NCBI GenBank assembly: GCA_016721945.1
Contig: JADKHC010000009.1
Span: 68,346-132,345 of the forward strand
Direction: 5' to 3'
DNA from: Verrucomicrobiota bacterium
Lineage (GTDB): Bacteria; Verrucomicrobiota; Verrucomicrobiia; Opitutales; Opitutaceae
Length of the DNA stretch: 64,000 nt
Position 1 is the stretch's first letter. Each line of letters begins with the position of its first letter. The translations under genes were made by a program, and so were the position numbers. The notes beneath the pieces are model-generated. The model was not told the DNA's origin. It did no database searches and saw only the letters and a list, made by a program, of their open reading frames with translations. Shown here piece by piece: positions 9,360-18,984 of this stretch.

Positions 9360-9394
9360 ACAGCGCAGCCTTCGCCCACGCTGCACAAGGGCGC

Positions 9395-10621
9395 TCACTC
9401 ATAACGCAGCGCCTCGATTGGATCGAGCCGCGCGGCTTTCCACGCCGGGTAGAAACCAAAAACCACGCCGATGCCGCCGCAAACCAGCAATCCGGCAATC
9501 ACCCAACCCCACGGCATCACCAAAGCGCCCTTCATGAACACGGCAACCGCACTGCCTCCGGCCACGCCGATTGCCACGCCAGCCAAACCACCAATCAGCG
9601 ACAAAATAACCGCTTCGATTAAAAACTGCATGAGAATGTTTTTCTGCTTCGCTCCGATACTCTTGCGCACGCCAATCTCTTTCGTGCGTTCGGTCACACT
9701 CACGAGCATGATGTTCATCACACCGACGCCTGCCGCGAGCAGCGCAATGGCACTGATGACAAACGCACCGATGGTGATTACGTCGGCGATTTTGTTAAAC
9801 GACTCGATCAGCGAATCGTTGGAGAAAACTTCAAAGTCGTTACCATCTTCGGGCTCAAGCTCACGCACCAACCGCATGACTCCGATGGCTTTGTCCTGCG
9901 TCGCCGCAAGCTCAACCTGACTTGGTGACTGCACCGTGATGCCAATCGAACGCCAAGCTCGACCATAGATCGCCAGCCAGCGGGTGATCGGCGTGATAAC
10001 AAGATTGTCCATACTCTGACCGAAACGCGTGCCCTTCGCGACGAACTGCCCAACCACCGTGTAGTTTTGTCCAGCCACGCGAACGAGACGGCCGAGCGGA
10101 TCTTCGTTCGGGAAAAGCACTTTCGCCACCTCGTCGCCGATGACGCAGATAGGGCGGCCCAAGGCCACATCTTCAGCGCTAAGATTGCGCCCGAAAGCTA
10201 CGTCGTAATTCTGCGTGGTAATGTAATTTTCGTCCGTGCCGATCAGTAGTGTATTCGGATTTGTCTTACGGTCGCCATTGATCACGCGCTGGCCACGACG
10301 GTAAATCGCCAGATTCACTTTGGCGCTGTCACGCATCATTTCTTTAAACCGGTCCGCCATCGGATAAGTAATGTCGCGCCGATTGCGGAAACGCTCGCGC
10401 GGATCGCTAAAGCTGATCGCAGGATATTTGCTGATCTGAAAACTAGCCGAACCAAGCACCGTAAGGTTTGCCTCCACCTGACCGCGCAGACCGGCGATGA
10501 CGGTCATCACGCCGATCACAGAAAACACGCCCACAGAAATGCCCAAAATCGTCAGGCTCGAACGAAGTTTGTTCGCGTTAAGTGCGGCAAGCGCGAGACG
10601 AAGAATTTCAACAATCAACAT
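9395..10621 (-). CDS. ABC transporter permease, MacB/FtsX family (second)
   Basis: A 408-residue permease with the MacB architecture: one N-terminal membrane helix after LNANKLRSSLTILGISVGV, a MacB_PCD periplasmic domain of about 220 residues, then three C-terminal helices of the FtsX domain with the conserved TERTKEIGVRKSIGAK segment. It ends in the family-typical RLDPIEALRYE. It is the last gene of a four-gene minus-strand operon (adaptor, ATPase, permease, permease), six bases after its paralogue. The pair probably forms a heterodimer exporting a lipophilic or peptide substrate across the cell envelope; the substrate is unknown. Confidence 0.93.
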   Translation of the reverse strand: MLIVEILRLALAALNANKLRSSLTILGISVGVFSVIGVMTVIAGLRGQVEANLTVLGSASFQISKYPAISFSDPRERFRNRRDITYPMADRFKEMMRDSAKVNLAIYRRGQRVINGDRKTNPNTLLIGTDENYITTQNYDVAFGRNLSAEDVALGRPICVIGDEVAKVLFPNEDPLGRLVRVAGQNYTVVGQFVAKGTRFGQSMDNLVITPITRWLAIYGRAWRSIGITVQSPSQVELAATQDKAIGVMRLVRELEPEDGNDFEVFSNDSLIESFNKIADVITIGAFVISAIALLAAGVGVMNIMLVSVTERTKEIGVRKSIGAKQKNILMQFLIEAVILSLIGGLAGVAIGVAGGSAVAVFMKGALVMPWGWVIAGLLVCGGIGVVFGFYPAWKAARLDPIEALRYE

Positions 10622-10627
10622 GGCAGA

Positions 10628-11884
10628 TTATTCGTAGCGCAACGCCTCCACTGGATCGAGTTTGCTGGCCTGCAATGCAGGGATAAAACCGCTGAGCACA
10701 CCGGTCATCACCGAAAGGAATAAACCAACGCCTACCAACAAAGGCGAAAACACCAGCGGAAATGTTTCTGAAATCTGACCGACGATCGCCGCCAGCCCCC
10801 AGGCCGACATAAGTCCGCCAACGCCGCCAACCAGGCAAATGCTAACCGCCTCGATGAGAAATTGCAGCAGGATCGTGCGACGCCGCGCACCCAACGCTTT
10901 ACGCGTACCGATTTCCTTCGTGCGTTCTTTTACGCTCACGTAGGTGATATTCATAATGCCAATCGCGCCTACAAACAGCGCCAGACTGGTAATAAAAAGT
11001 CCGGCAATCGCGATGCCTTTCTTGATCGGTTCGAGCTGTTCACGAACAACCTGCTGGCTGTTGATTTCGAAATCATCTTTTTTCTCCGGCCCAAGCTGAC
11101 GGATGCGGCGCATGAGTCCGCGGAGTTCCTCTTTCGACTCCTCCAACCGCGTCACATCCACCTGCACACGAATGCTTGGATCTGCCGAGTTGATCGGAAA
11201 GTAACGTCGAAAGGTATTGATCGGCATGATCGCCATCGAATCCAAGCTGAAGAGACCAAGGAAACTCCCCTGCCGCGCCGCCACTCCGATTACGGTGAAC
11301 TGCTGGCTGCGCATTTGCACCGTTTTACCCTCTGGGGATTCGTTCGGGAAAAGCGCATTGGCGATATCGACGCCGAGAATCAGCACATTGCGGGCATTGT
11401 TGGCCTCGATTTCGGTGAAGAACCGCCCCTCCTTCATGTCGGCACGCATGATGCGCGGAAAAGCAGCGCCATAGCCGTTGATATGGATATTGGTCACCCG
11501 GTATTCGCCACGGACAATGGTTGCAGAATTCCAGTCAGCAGCCGGAACCGCCAGCTTGAGCGGGCCGCCGGGATGCGACTCAATCCATTCATTGATCCGG
11601 TCCGCGTGAGCAGGCTTGATCGGTGGGCGGTTGCGATAATTCCACCAGTCGTTCGAGGCATCGCGCCAGGGCCATTTTGTGACGTACAAGACGTCATCGC
11701 CAAAACCAGCCAGGCTCTTTTCCACGCCCGCATCGATACCGAGGATCGCCGTGCCCATCAGCGTGACAGCGATGATGCCGATGATCACGCCGAGTGCAGT
11801 CAGGCTGGAACGCATCTTGTTCGCCCGGATCTGCGTCCAGGCGATGCGAAACGATTCTGACAACTCGTAAAGTAGGCGGCGCAT
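10628..11884 (-). CDS. ABC transporter permease, MacB/FtsX family (first)
   Basis: A 418-residue paralogue of the following gene with the same layout: ANKMRSSLTALGVIIGI helix, large periplasmic MacB_PCD domain, three C-terminal helices containing KERTKEIGTRKALGAR, and the end SKLDPVEALRYE. It starts nine bases after the stop of the ATPase gene. Two similar permeases with a separate ATPase replace the single fused MacB polypeptide; such split MacAB-like systems export macrolides, lipoproteins or peptides in other bacteria. The substrate here cannot be deduced. Confidence 0.93.
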   Translation of the reverse strand: MRRLLYELSESFRIAWTQIRANKMRSSLTALGVIIGIIAVTLMGTAILGIDAGVEKSLAGFGDDVLYVTKWPWRDASNDWWNYRNRPPIKPAHADRINEWIESHPGGPLKLAVPAADWNSATIVRGEYRVTNIHINGYGAAFPRIMRADMKEGRFFTEIEANNARNVLILGVDIANALFPNESPEGKTVQMRSQQFTVIGVAARQGSFLGLFSLDSMAIMPINTFRRYFPINSADPSIRVQVDVTRLEESKEELRGLMRRIRQLGPEKKDDFEINSQQVVREQLEPIKKGIAIAGLFITSLALFVGAIGIMNITYVSVKERTKEIGTRKALGARRRTILLQFLIEAVSICLVGGVGGLMSAWGLAAIVGQISETFPLVFSPLLVGVGLFLSVMTGVLSGFIPALQASKLDPVEALRYE

Positions 11885-11893
11885 GGCGCGTGA

Positions 11894-12631
11894 TTACACC
11901 GCTTGATCCGACTCGATCAGACCGTCGCGCAGACGCACGACACGGCGGGCGTGTCGGGCGATATCTTCCTCGTGCGTGACGACGATGATGGTGTTGCCTT
12001 GCGCGTAGAGCTCTTCGAAAAGCGCCATGATTTCTTCACCGGTTTTGGAGTCGAGATTGCCGGTGGGTTCATCGGCGAGGATAATCGACGGCTTGTTAAC
12101 AAGAGCACGCGCGATGGCGACACGTTGACGCTGACCGCCGGAAAGTTCGTTGGGCTTGTGAAACATGCGCTCGGCGAGACCGACGTTGACGAGCGCTTGC
12201 TGGGCCTGGGCCAGCCGCTCGGCCTTGTGAATGCCGGCGTAGATCAGCGGGAGCTCGACATTGTGCAGCGCGTGCGAACGAGGCAAAAGATTGAAAGTCT
12301 GGAAAACGAAACCGATCTCCTTATTGCGGATTTCGGCTAGTTCGTCATCGATCATGTGCGCGACGTTCTTCTGGTTAAATTCGTAGCGGCCGGCGGTGGG
12401 CGTATCGAGACAGCCGAGCATGTTCATGAGCGTGGATTTACCGCTGCCGGACGGGCCCATGATCGCGAGGTACTCGTTGCGATGGATTTTCAGGCTGACG
12501 CCGTTGAGGGCGTGAATGATTTCCGAGCCCATCTTGTAGAGCTTGGTCACGTTTTCGATCTCGATGACCAGCGCGCCGGGAGGCCGGACGATGCGCGGTT
12601 GGCCCGGTACGACGGGTGTGGAAGGTGTCAT
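11894..12631 (-). CDS. ABC transporter ATP-binding protein, LolD/MacB type
   Basis: A 245-residue ATPase with Walker A GPSGSGKSTLMNMLG, Q-loop FQTFNLLPR, signature LSGGQRQRVAIARALV, Walker B IILADEPTG and H-loop VVTHEE. The short length without membrane segments, and GNLD after Walker B, place it with LolD/MacB-type mechanotransmission transporters. It carries an N-terminal extension of about 20 residues rich in Pro. It energises the two downstream permeases; the upstream gene encodes the periplasmic adaptor. Confidence 0.95.
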   Translation of the reverse strand: MTPSTPVVPGQPRIVRPPGALVIEIENVTKLYKMGSEIIHALNGVSLKIHRNEYLAIMGPSGSGKSTLMNMLGCLDTPTAGRYEFNQKNVAHMIDDELAEIRNKEIGFVFQTFNLLPRSHALHNVELPLIYAGIHKAERLAQAQQALVNVGLAERMFHKPNELSGGQRQRVAIARALVNKPSIILADEPTGNLDSKTGEEIMALFEELYAQGNTIIVVTHEEDIARHARRVVRLRDGLIESDQAV

Positions 12632-12710
12632 GGAACTACGGATACGAAGTATTTGCAGATCAAAGCTGGCGCGCGGTGCGAACGGACAGTCCGGGCGCGG
12701 TTATTTTTTC

Positions 12711-14081
12711 TCATCCTTTTTGGGCACATCGATCTTCACCTTCATACCGTCCTTCAAAGTGCGGGTGATGGCGCTGAAGCTGCCACTGATCACTTCGTCG
12801 CCATCCTTCACGCCGGATTTGATCTCCATGTGCGAGGTATCGGCGATCCCGGTTTCGACGGAGACCATTTTCACGGAGTCGCCACTGCGCCACGAATACC
12901 ACGCGGTTTAATTTTTCGCGATCGGCGCGCTCGACCTGCCTCTGCTGTTTTTCGTTGACGGCGGCAGCGGCGTTTTCGCCCTTGGCTTCGTCGGCCTTCT
13001 TCGTGCGGTCGGAAACCAGTTCGTCGATGGTTTTGGCTCCTTCACGCGAACGCACCGTGACCGACTGTATCGGAACGGCCACTACGTTCTCCACGGTTTG
13101 GGTTTCCACATCGGCATTGGCGCTCATACCGGGGCGGAGCGGCACGTCCTTGTCGAGGATGCGAATCTTAACCTGAAAATTGGTCACTTCATCTTGCGTG
13201 CCCTGGCCGGTGACTTTGGCGGCGGAGCCGATCTCTTTGACGATCGCGTCAAATTTGCGATTTGGAAACGCATCGATCGTGACCTTGGCCTTGTCGCCCA
13301 CCTTCACGTTGACGATGTCGTTTTCGTTAATGTTCACGCGGACCTCCATATTGGTGAGATCGGCCACGCGCATAACCTCGGTCATGCCGTAGGACCCCAT
13401 CGCGGCAACGCGTTCGCCGACTTCGCTGGAGCGCGAGCTTACCGAACCATCAATAGGTGCATAAATCGTGGTTTTAGCCAACATGTCGTTGGCCTGCCGG
13501 AGCGAACCTTCGCTGCGGCGGATATTGGCTTGAGCGCTTTCGAGATCAGCTTGTGCGCTGTCGAGCAACGTCTTGGACGAGGTGTAGTCGGAGTCGGAGA
13601 TCAGATTGCGTTCATGCAAATCCTTGCTGCGTTTGAAATCCTCCTCTGCTTTGGAAAGACGCGCTTGTTGATCGATGAGTGCTGCCTTGGACGAGGCCAG
13701 CGACGCTTCAGCCTGATCCACTTGAAACCGGTAATTGTCGGGTTTGATGCTCACCAGCAGATCGCCTTTTTTGACGGCGTTGCCCTCGCGAAAAGGCAGT
13801 TGCACGATCTCGCCGGAAACCTCGGGCGCGATTTTTACTTCGACCTCGGGCTGAATTTTGCCCGTGGCAGAGACGAGCTGAGTAATCGTTTTCACCACGG
13901 CTTTTTCCGTGGTCACTTGGACGATGTTGCGCGCCGCGTTCTTCTTGGAAATTGAAACGGCGATCAGGGCGATAATCGCCACGGCGCCAATCGTAAGATA
14001 GAGCCAGAGGCGCGAACGTTTCTTTTTAGTAACGGGAATGGCGCTTGGCCGCAAAGGGTCGGGAGTAGAAGCAGGAGTCAT
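12711..14081 (-). CDS. MacA/HlyD-family periplasmic adaptor, frameshifted near its C-terminus
   Basis: A 456-residue membrane-fusion protein: N-terminal anchor helix (LWLYLTIGAVAIIALIAV), lipoyl half-motifs around EVSGEIVQLPFREG, a coiled-coil hairpin at about 120-195, beta-barrel and membrane-proximal domains. It would link the inner-membrane ABC proteins to an outer-membrane channel. After KLNRVVFV the frame turns into Arg-rich text. Removing one base at about 12890 (GCGCC) restores a normal end beginning RSGDSVKMVSVETGIADTS and finishing VPKKDEKK at a TAA at 12701-12703. A single extra base is therefore present, either a real mutation or a sequencing error. First gene of the operon. Confidence 0.9.
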   Translation of the reverse strand: MTPASTPDPLRPSAIPVTKKKRSRLWLYLTIGAVAIIALIAVSISKKNAARNIVQVTTEKAVVKTITQLVSATGKIQPEVEVKIAPEVSGEIVQLPFREGNAVKKGDLLVSIKPDNYRFQVDQAEASLASSKAALIDQQARLSKAEEDFKRSKDLHERNLISDSDYTSSKTLLDSAQADLESAQANIRRSEGSLRQANDMLAKTTIYAPIDGSVSSRSSEVGERVAAMGSYGMTEVMRVADLTNMEVRVNINENDIVNVKVGDKAKVTIDAFPNRKFDAIVKEIGSAAKVTGQGTQDEVTNFQVKIRILDKDVPLRPGMSANADVETQTVENVVAVPIQSVTVRSREGAKTIDELVSDRTKKADEAKGENAAAAVNEKQQRQVERADREKLNRVVFVAQWRLRENGLRRNRDRRYLAHGDQIRREGWRRSDQWQLQRHHPHFEGRYEGEDRCAQKG

Positions 14082-14225
14082 GTTTAAAATCGTAGCTGTT
14101 GTGATAACACCGGGAATGAGACGCTTGTTACATCAAAAAGCTACAAACGGCGCAAAACTCCGGCTGAACGGCAATTCCCGGCCTTATCCGCCTGGGACGC
14201 CAGCGAATTTTGCGCCAGGCCTGAT

Positions 14226-14957
14226 TCAGTCACCTCCATGGAGCGCGGCACCGACGATGCCCGCTGCGTTGAGGAGTTTGGCCGACACGATCGGCGCTCG
14301 GGTTTTCAGAAAGCGAAAAAATTTATCGCCCCGCGCGCTCACCCCGCCGCCCAGGATGATCAAATCCGGCCAAAACAGCATCTCCATCATGCCTACGTAC
14401 TGGTTGAGTCGCTTGCCCCACTCATGCCAGGAGAGTCCGTGTGCTTTGCGGACGGACGCAGCAGCATACTTCTCGAACGCACGCCCCTTGTAAGGGAGAT
14501 GACCGAGTTCGGAGTTTGGCAAAAGCACTCCGTCGCGAAAAATCGCCGAACCAATCCCCGTTCCCAAAGTGAACAGCATCACCGTGCCCCTCACGCCCTT
14601 GCCCGCGCCAAAACGCATCTCGGCTAGGCCGGCGGCATCGGCGTCGTTGATCACGTGAACGCGGCTGTGGGTCGCCTCACCAACCAAACGCGCAAGATCG
14701 CAATCCACAAAACCGGGATGCAGGTTCGCCGCCGTCTTCACCGTGCCGTTCAATACGACACCGGGAAAACCAATGCCAATCGGCCCACGCCATTCAAAAT
14801 GTTTGGCGATATCCACCACAACCCGCGCCATGCGACGCGGCGTGATCAACTCGGGCGTTTCGACGCGGAAGCGTTCACCCAAAAGCTTGCCGGAGCGAAG
14901 ATCGACCGGAGCGCCTTTCACTGCGGAACCGCCGATGTCGATACCGAGGACATTCAT
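14226..14957 (-). CDS. ppgK: Polyphosphate glucokinase (ROK family)
   Basis: A 243-residue ROK-fold sugar kinase. The N-terminal phosphate-binding motif is GIDIGGSAVKGAPVDL, followed by the catalytic region VINDADAAGLAEM and FTLGTGIGSAIF. The late segment LSWHEWGKRLNQYV is characteristic of polyphosphate glucokinases, which phosphorylate glucose using polyphosphate or ATP; ordinary ROK glucokinases lack it. ATG at 14957 is chosen because the protein then begins MNVLGIDIGG directly; longer forms overlap the slyD gene. It starts 16 bases after slyD ends, on the same strand. Confidence 0.88.
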   Translation of the reverse strand: MNVLGIDIGGSAVKGAPVDLRSGKLLGERFRVETPELITPRRMARVVVDIAKHFEWRGPIGIGFPGVVLNGTVKTAANLHPGFVDCDLARLVGEATHSRVHVINDADAAGLAEMRFGAGKGVRGTVMLFTLGTGIGSAIFRDGVLLPNSELGHLPYKGRAFEKYAAASVRKAHGLSWHEWGKRLNQYVGMMEMLFWPDLIILGGGVSARGDKFFRFLKTRAPIVSAKLLNAAGIVGAALHGGD

Positions 14958-14973
14958 GGCGGTAGATTGGTTT

Positions 14974-15450
14974 TCAACACCCACATTGTCCATCCTGACC
15001 GTGCGGATGGCCGTGAGAAAGTTCTTCGTCCGTCGCAGGGCGAACGGCCACGATCTCCACATCAAAAGTCAGGTCCACGCCCGCTAGTGGATGGTTTGCG
15101 TCGAGCAGCACTTCGTCGCCCTCGATCTTCACCACCAACACGACCGGCGCGAAACGATCTTCGCCCGCCTGAAAACGATCACCCACTTTCAGCTCACCCT
15201 CGACCGGCAAAACCGAGCGCGGCACACGCTGCACCTGCGCTTCGTCGCGTAGTCCATAGGCTTTAGCCGCCGGCACCTCGACGCGTTGCTTCAACCCCAC
15301 CGCCGCTCCACGCAATTGTTCTTCCAAGCCTTCGATGATCTGCCCCGAGCCCTCAAGATAACTGATCGGCTCACCGCCTTCCGAGGTATCGAGCAGGCGC
15401 GCCTGCGGATCACGCAACGTGTAGTGAATAGTGACAACTGAGCGATTCAT
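14974..15450 (-). CDS. slyD: FKBP-type peptidyl-prolyl isomerase SlyD-like
   Basis: A 158-residue SlyD-type protein with a split FKBP domain (VTIHYTLRD, GQIIEGLEEQLRGAAVGLK, EVPAAKAYG) and the inserted chaperone flap. It ends in a metal-binding tail rich in His and Cys (HGHPHGQDGQCGC). SlyD proteins fold-assist and deliver nickel to hydrogenase maturation factors. Here the tail is short but retains two Cys and three His. ATG at 15450 gives the usual N-terminus; an in-frame ATG at 15480 would add ten residues. It is followed by ppgK. Confidence 0.9.
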   Translation of the reverse strand: MNRSVVTIHYTLRDPQARLLDTSEGGEPISYLEGSGQIIEGLEEQLRGAAVGLKQRVEVPAAKAYGLRDEAQVQRVPRSVLPVEGELKVGDRFQAGEDRFAPVVLVVKIEGDEVLLDANHPLAGVDLTFDVEIVAVRPATDEELSHGHPHGQDGQCGC

Positions 15451-15736
15451 GCCGCGATGCAGGCCAATCCCAGTGCTCACCGCAACACCTCCGATGCCGG
15501 CCCTCCCTTAATATTAGCCGCCAACACGTTACCCGCGCACGACAGATTCCCCGCGCAAATGAAGCACCTCCCCCATTGACTGCGCCGACAACCCAAAAAC
15601 ACCCAAAACAGCGTCGTTTTTTACAGTTTTCCCACCCCACACGTCACATATCCCCGCAGGTAAAAGTGATTTAAAACACCCTAGTTTTTATGGCTAGCAG
15701 CTTGCAACAGGGAGAAAATGGGGCCAAAACCCTAGC

Positions 15737-17821
15737 ATGCGCTTTTTGTGTGCCCTCTTATTTGTGCTGAATACGTCCATGGCTGCGGACGTGTTCACCT
15801 GGAGTGGCCGCGCGGGAGATCATCAGTATAACAATCCCGCAAATTGGGTCGACGCAGTGGTTCCCCCCAACAACGGCACAGCGACGCTGGTTTTTGGCAA
15901 CGCCCAAGATATGGCCGTTACCCTGCCCTTCGCCATCAATGTCGCCCAGATCCAGTTTCAGAATACCGCGTCAGCCCCGTACACCTTCAACACGCAGTTC
16001 CTGACCTTCATCACGCTCAGTGGCGGCATCACCAGCACGACCGGCGGCACCCAGCGTATTGGCGATGACATTACGCTCAACCTCACTGGCTCGCAAAACT
16101 TCAATATCACTTCCGGCACCCTCGAACTCGCAGGCGGCATCATGGGCTCGGGCAACATCGTCAAAACCGGAGCCGGCAATCTGCGCCTCGATACCTTCAG
16201 TTTATTTACCGGTAACACCCAAGTCGATAACGGCTCCCTCATTTACGCCAACCCATTGGCTCTCCCATTTTCGGGCACAATCTCAGCCTCAAGCACGAGC
16301 TACGTTGGCGCCGAAAACTCCAACACGCTCAAATCCATGCTCGGCTACCTCGACGCCGCCACCTTCCGCGGCGCGATCGGGCTCGGCACCGCGCCCGGAG
16401 CTACGACTACGACGACTTACTCAGACCAAATCGACGTCTCCAACCTCACCCAATACGCCGGACTCGGCTCGACCACTTCCGCAAGGCTCACCGGCAACAT
16501 CAAAGTAGGTGCCAATCAGGATTATCGTTTCAGCGGTGGCGCCGGCACCCTTTACGTCGGGACCAACCTAACCAATCAAGGCTCCGGCTTGCTGGTTAAT
16601 TCGCTCTTCGGCCAGCCACTCACGGTGGTTTTACAGGGTTCTAATAGTTTTGGTGGCAACGCCAGCGTGCTCAACTCCGTGCTCGTGCTCGATAGCCAGC
16701 AAGCCGTAACCGGAGGCAAGATCCTCAACATCGCCGGACCCGGTTACGCCGGTGCCACCGAACGCTTCGCCTCCTCTTCGACTTCGAGCTTCCTCTCGCT
16801 CATCAACGCGACCAGCCCCAACGCCATCGCCGGCTTCGACTCCACCAATCTCGCCGCACCCCGCACCATCACCGAGGCGATCGACCTCTCAGTCGGCGGC
16901 ACGCGCAACGACCCCTACTACCTCGGCACCAGCAGCAAGGTCACGCTCACCGGCAAGCTCACCCCGACCGTCGGCGATTCGCTTTACCTAACCGCGGTCA
17001 AAGGTGGACACCTGGTGGTTGGTTCGACCCTGGGCAACAACATCCCCGGACTCGTCGTCGGCCAGGCAAACGCTTTCGATCCGCAAGGCGGCATCGTTGA
17101 AATCAACGGTCGCAACAACTACACCGGCGGTACCAAAATCCTCGGCGGCACGCTTCGCGTGAGCAACGACGCCGCGCTAGGCACCGGCTCAGTCGATGTC
17201 GGCACCAAGTCCACCCTCGACCTCAGCACAGGCACCACGCTCACCAACTCCTTCAGCCTCGCCTCAGGCGCACGCCTCTCCGGCAACGGCGCAGTCGGAA
17301 CGCCCGGCGGCGCATATTTCGGCTCCGGTGCCATTCTCTCGCCCGGCGGCGCCAACGCCATCGGCAGACTCACCTTCAACACCGGTGTCACTTTTGGCTC
17401 TGGCTCTGTGTTCGAGTTCAACATTGGCAACCTGAATGGCGGCCCCGGAACCGGCTGGGATCTCGTCAACGTCAACGGCCTCCTCAACCTCGCCGCGTTC
17501 TCCAACTCGCCCATCACACTCGACCTCAACTCCCTTTCCCTCACGGGTGCGCCCGGACTGCTCAGCGGCTTTGACGCCAACCAATCCTATAGCTGGCTCT
17601 TCCTCTCTGCAGGAAATATCGCCGGTTTTTCGAGCGACAAATTCTCGTTCAATACCACGGATTTCGCGAACAGCCTCGGCAACGGAAACTTCTTCGTCAC
17701 CCAGAGCAACACCGGCCTCTCGCTCAACTTTGCGCCCGTGCCGGAACCCGGCACATACCTCCTCTTCGCAGTCGGCCTCGGCGTCGTCGCCATCCTCGAA
17801 CTTCGTCGCCGTAAAAAATAA
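15737..17821 (+). CDS. PEP-CTERM protein with autotransporter-type beta-strand repeats
   Basis: A 694-residue exported protein. It has an N-terminal signal peptide (MRFLCALLFVLNTSMAADV), then a Gly/Asn/Thr/Ser-rich body with repeated beta-strand units of the autotransporter-associated type (for example IVKTGAGNLRLDT and NNYTGGTKILGGTLRVSND). The C-terminus is a classic sorting signal: PVPEPGTY, a hydrophobic helix LLFAVGLGVVAILEL and the basic end RRRKK. PEP-CTERM proteins are cut and anchored by an exosortase and are often part of the exopolysaccharide matrix. No exosortase gene is present in the window. Lone gene: the 286 bases upstream show no clear promoter, and the nearest purine-rich site lies far from the ATG. 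Confidence 0.93.
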   Translation: MRFLCALLFVLNTSMAADVFTWSGRAGDHQYNNPANWVDAVVPPNNGTATLVFGNAQDMAVTLPFAINVAQIQFQNTASAPYTFNTQFLTFITLSGGITSTTGGTQRIGDDITLNLTGSQNFNITSGTLELAGGIMGSGNIVKTGAGNLRLDTFSLFTGNTQVDNGSLIYANPLALPFSGTISASSTSYVGAENSNTLKSMLGYLDAATFRGAIGLGTAPGATTTTTYSDQIDVSNLTQYAGLGSTTSARLTGNIKVGANQDYRFSGGAGTLYVGTNLTNQGSGLLVNSLFGQPLTVVLQGSNSFGGNASVLNSVLVLDSQQAVTGGKILNIAGPGYAGATERFASSSTSSFLSLINATSPNAIAGFDSTNLAAPRTITEAIDLSVGGTRNDPYYLGTSSKVTLTGKLTPTVGDSLYLTAVKGGHLVVGSTLGNNIPGLVVGQANAFDPQGGIVEINGRNNYTGGTKILGGTLRVSNDAALGTGSVDVGTKSTLDLSTGTTLTNSFSLASGARLSGNGAVGTPGGAYFGSGAILSPGGANAIGRLTFNTGVTFGSGSVFEFNIGNLNGGPGTGWDLVNVNGLLNLAAFSNSPITLDLNSLSLTGAPGLLSGFDANQSYSWLFLSAGNIAGFSSDKFSFNTTDFANSLGNGNFFVTQSNTGLSLNFAPVPEPGTYLLFAVGLGVVAILELRRRKK

Positions 17822-18048
17822 CACGTGCCACAAGCACGCCAGCCACGAACTAGCTCATTGAGGCAATAAAGAGGATGCAGATAGCAACCGTTCTATGCTT
17901 TCACCTCGATATTGAGAGCGTTCGTTTTAGAGCAGTTTCAGTGAAACTATAGCCGCTGAAAACAGCAGAGGATGCATTTGGGAGGACGAGGCGTCCCGGC
18001 CGAGCCATTTCGACAAGCTCAAGGCCCTGAGCCACAGTAGATCCACCT

Positions 18049-18984
18049 CTACTTCCCCTCCTCCAGTAAGTCCTTCGTGTCGTGCTGGCCCGGATACACC
18101 GAACGGTTAGGATCGGGATTGAGTCGGCGTATCCATACACCGGCAATCCGTTCGGGATACTTGCGCAGGATCGCATTATAGATCTCCGGATCGCGTTCGC
18201 CGTCGTCACCGAACAGATAAAATTTCGTCAGCGGAAACTCGGCCAGAATCGCTTCGATGCGCCGGAGCTTGTAGGCCTCATGCTCGCCCATCGAATCACC
18301 CGAACCAGACCCAATCTCCTTTAACTGAAGTACGCCGCGAGGAAAACCGTTGAGTTTGAGAAATTGCCTCAGGTTATCCGTGAGCTGACGCGGCGAGGAA
18401 GAGACATAAAACACCGCCGATGCAGCCGGCGCTGGATTTGTTTTCAGCATCTTTTCGTAAAGCGCCGCCATCCCTGCCACGGCATCACGTTGTTCCGCCG
18501 GCACTGTCAGGCTGTTCTTCAATAGCGAACGCTTACTCAGCACCTCGCTCACAAGAATCGTATCGTCGATATCGGAAACGATCCCGACCCGGTTTCTCGG
18601 GTCAGGCAAAAAGAAACTCGCTTGGGTGCTAGCAGCTGGTTTGGCTTCGATCTCGTGCCAGCCGGGCGCAAGATTCAACATCTGGTTAGCTGCGATTTCC
18701 CAGTAACCATGATCGTCGACACGCAGACTCCATTCATGAGCCGCCACACTCCAGGTCACCACGCCTTCCTCACCGCTCGTGAGCAGCATGCGGGTGTTGC
18801 GATAGAGGGCTGAAAGACGACCGCTATCCTTGTCAGGCGCCGACCGTATTTCCGTGAGCCGACCAGAGAAATGATAGCCGTGGATACCCTGCCACGCATC
18901 GTCGACTATGTTTTGCAGCGGATGTTCACCTCGGACGGCCCCAGTCGCGGTCATCATAATAATAAGTATAATCCAGTTTTTCAT
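18049..18984 (-). CDS. Secreted App1-type (DUF2183) phosphatidate phosphatase
   Basis: A 311-residue protein with a signal peptide (WIILIIMMTATGAVRG). The C-terminal half is the App1/DUF2183 domain: VGIVSDIDDTILVSE is the HAD-type DxDxT catalytic motif, followed by FYVSSSPRQL and LFGDDGERDPEIY. Eukaryotic App1 dephosphorylates phosphatidate to diacylglycerol. The N-terminal half is a beta-rich region seen in bacterial members. Its start codon overlaps the stop of the glycosyltransferase gene by four bases (ATGA), so the two are translationally coupled, pointing to shared lipid metabolism. Confidence 0.88.
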   Translation of the reverse strand: MKNWIILIIMMTATGAVRGEHPLQNIVDDAWQGIHGYHFSGRLTEIRSAPDKDSGRLSALYRNTRMLLTSGEEGVVTWSVAAHEWSLRVDDHGYWEIAANQMLNLAPGWHEIEAKPAASTQASFFLPDPRNRVGIVSDIDDTILVSEVLSKRSLLKNSLTVPAEQRDAVAGMAALYEKMLKTNPAPAASAVFYVSSSPRQLTDNLRQFLKLNGFPRGVLQLKEIGSGSGDSMGEHEAYKLRRIEAILAEFPLTKFYLFGDDGERDPEIYNAILRKYPERIAGVWIRRLNPDPNRSVYPGQHDTKDLLEEGK

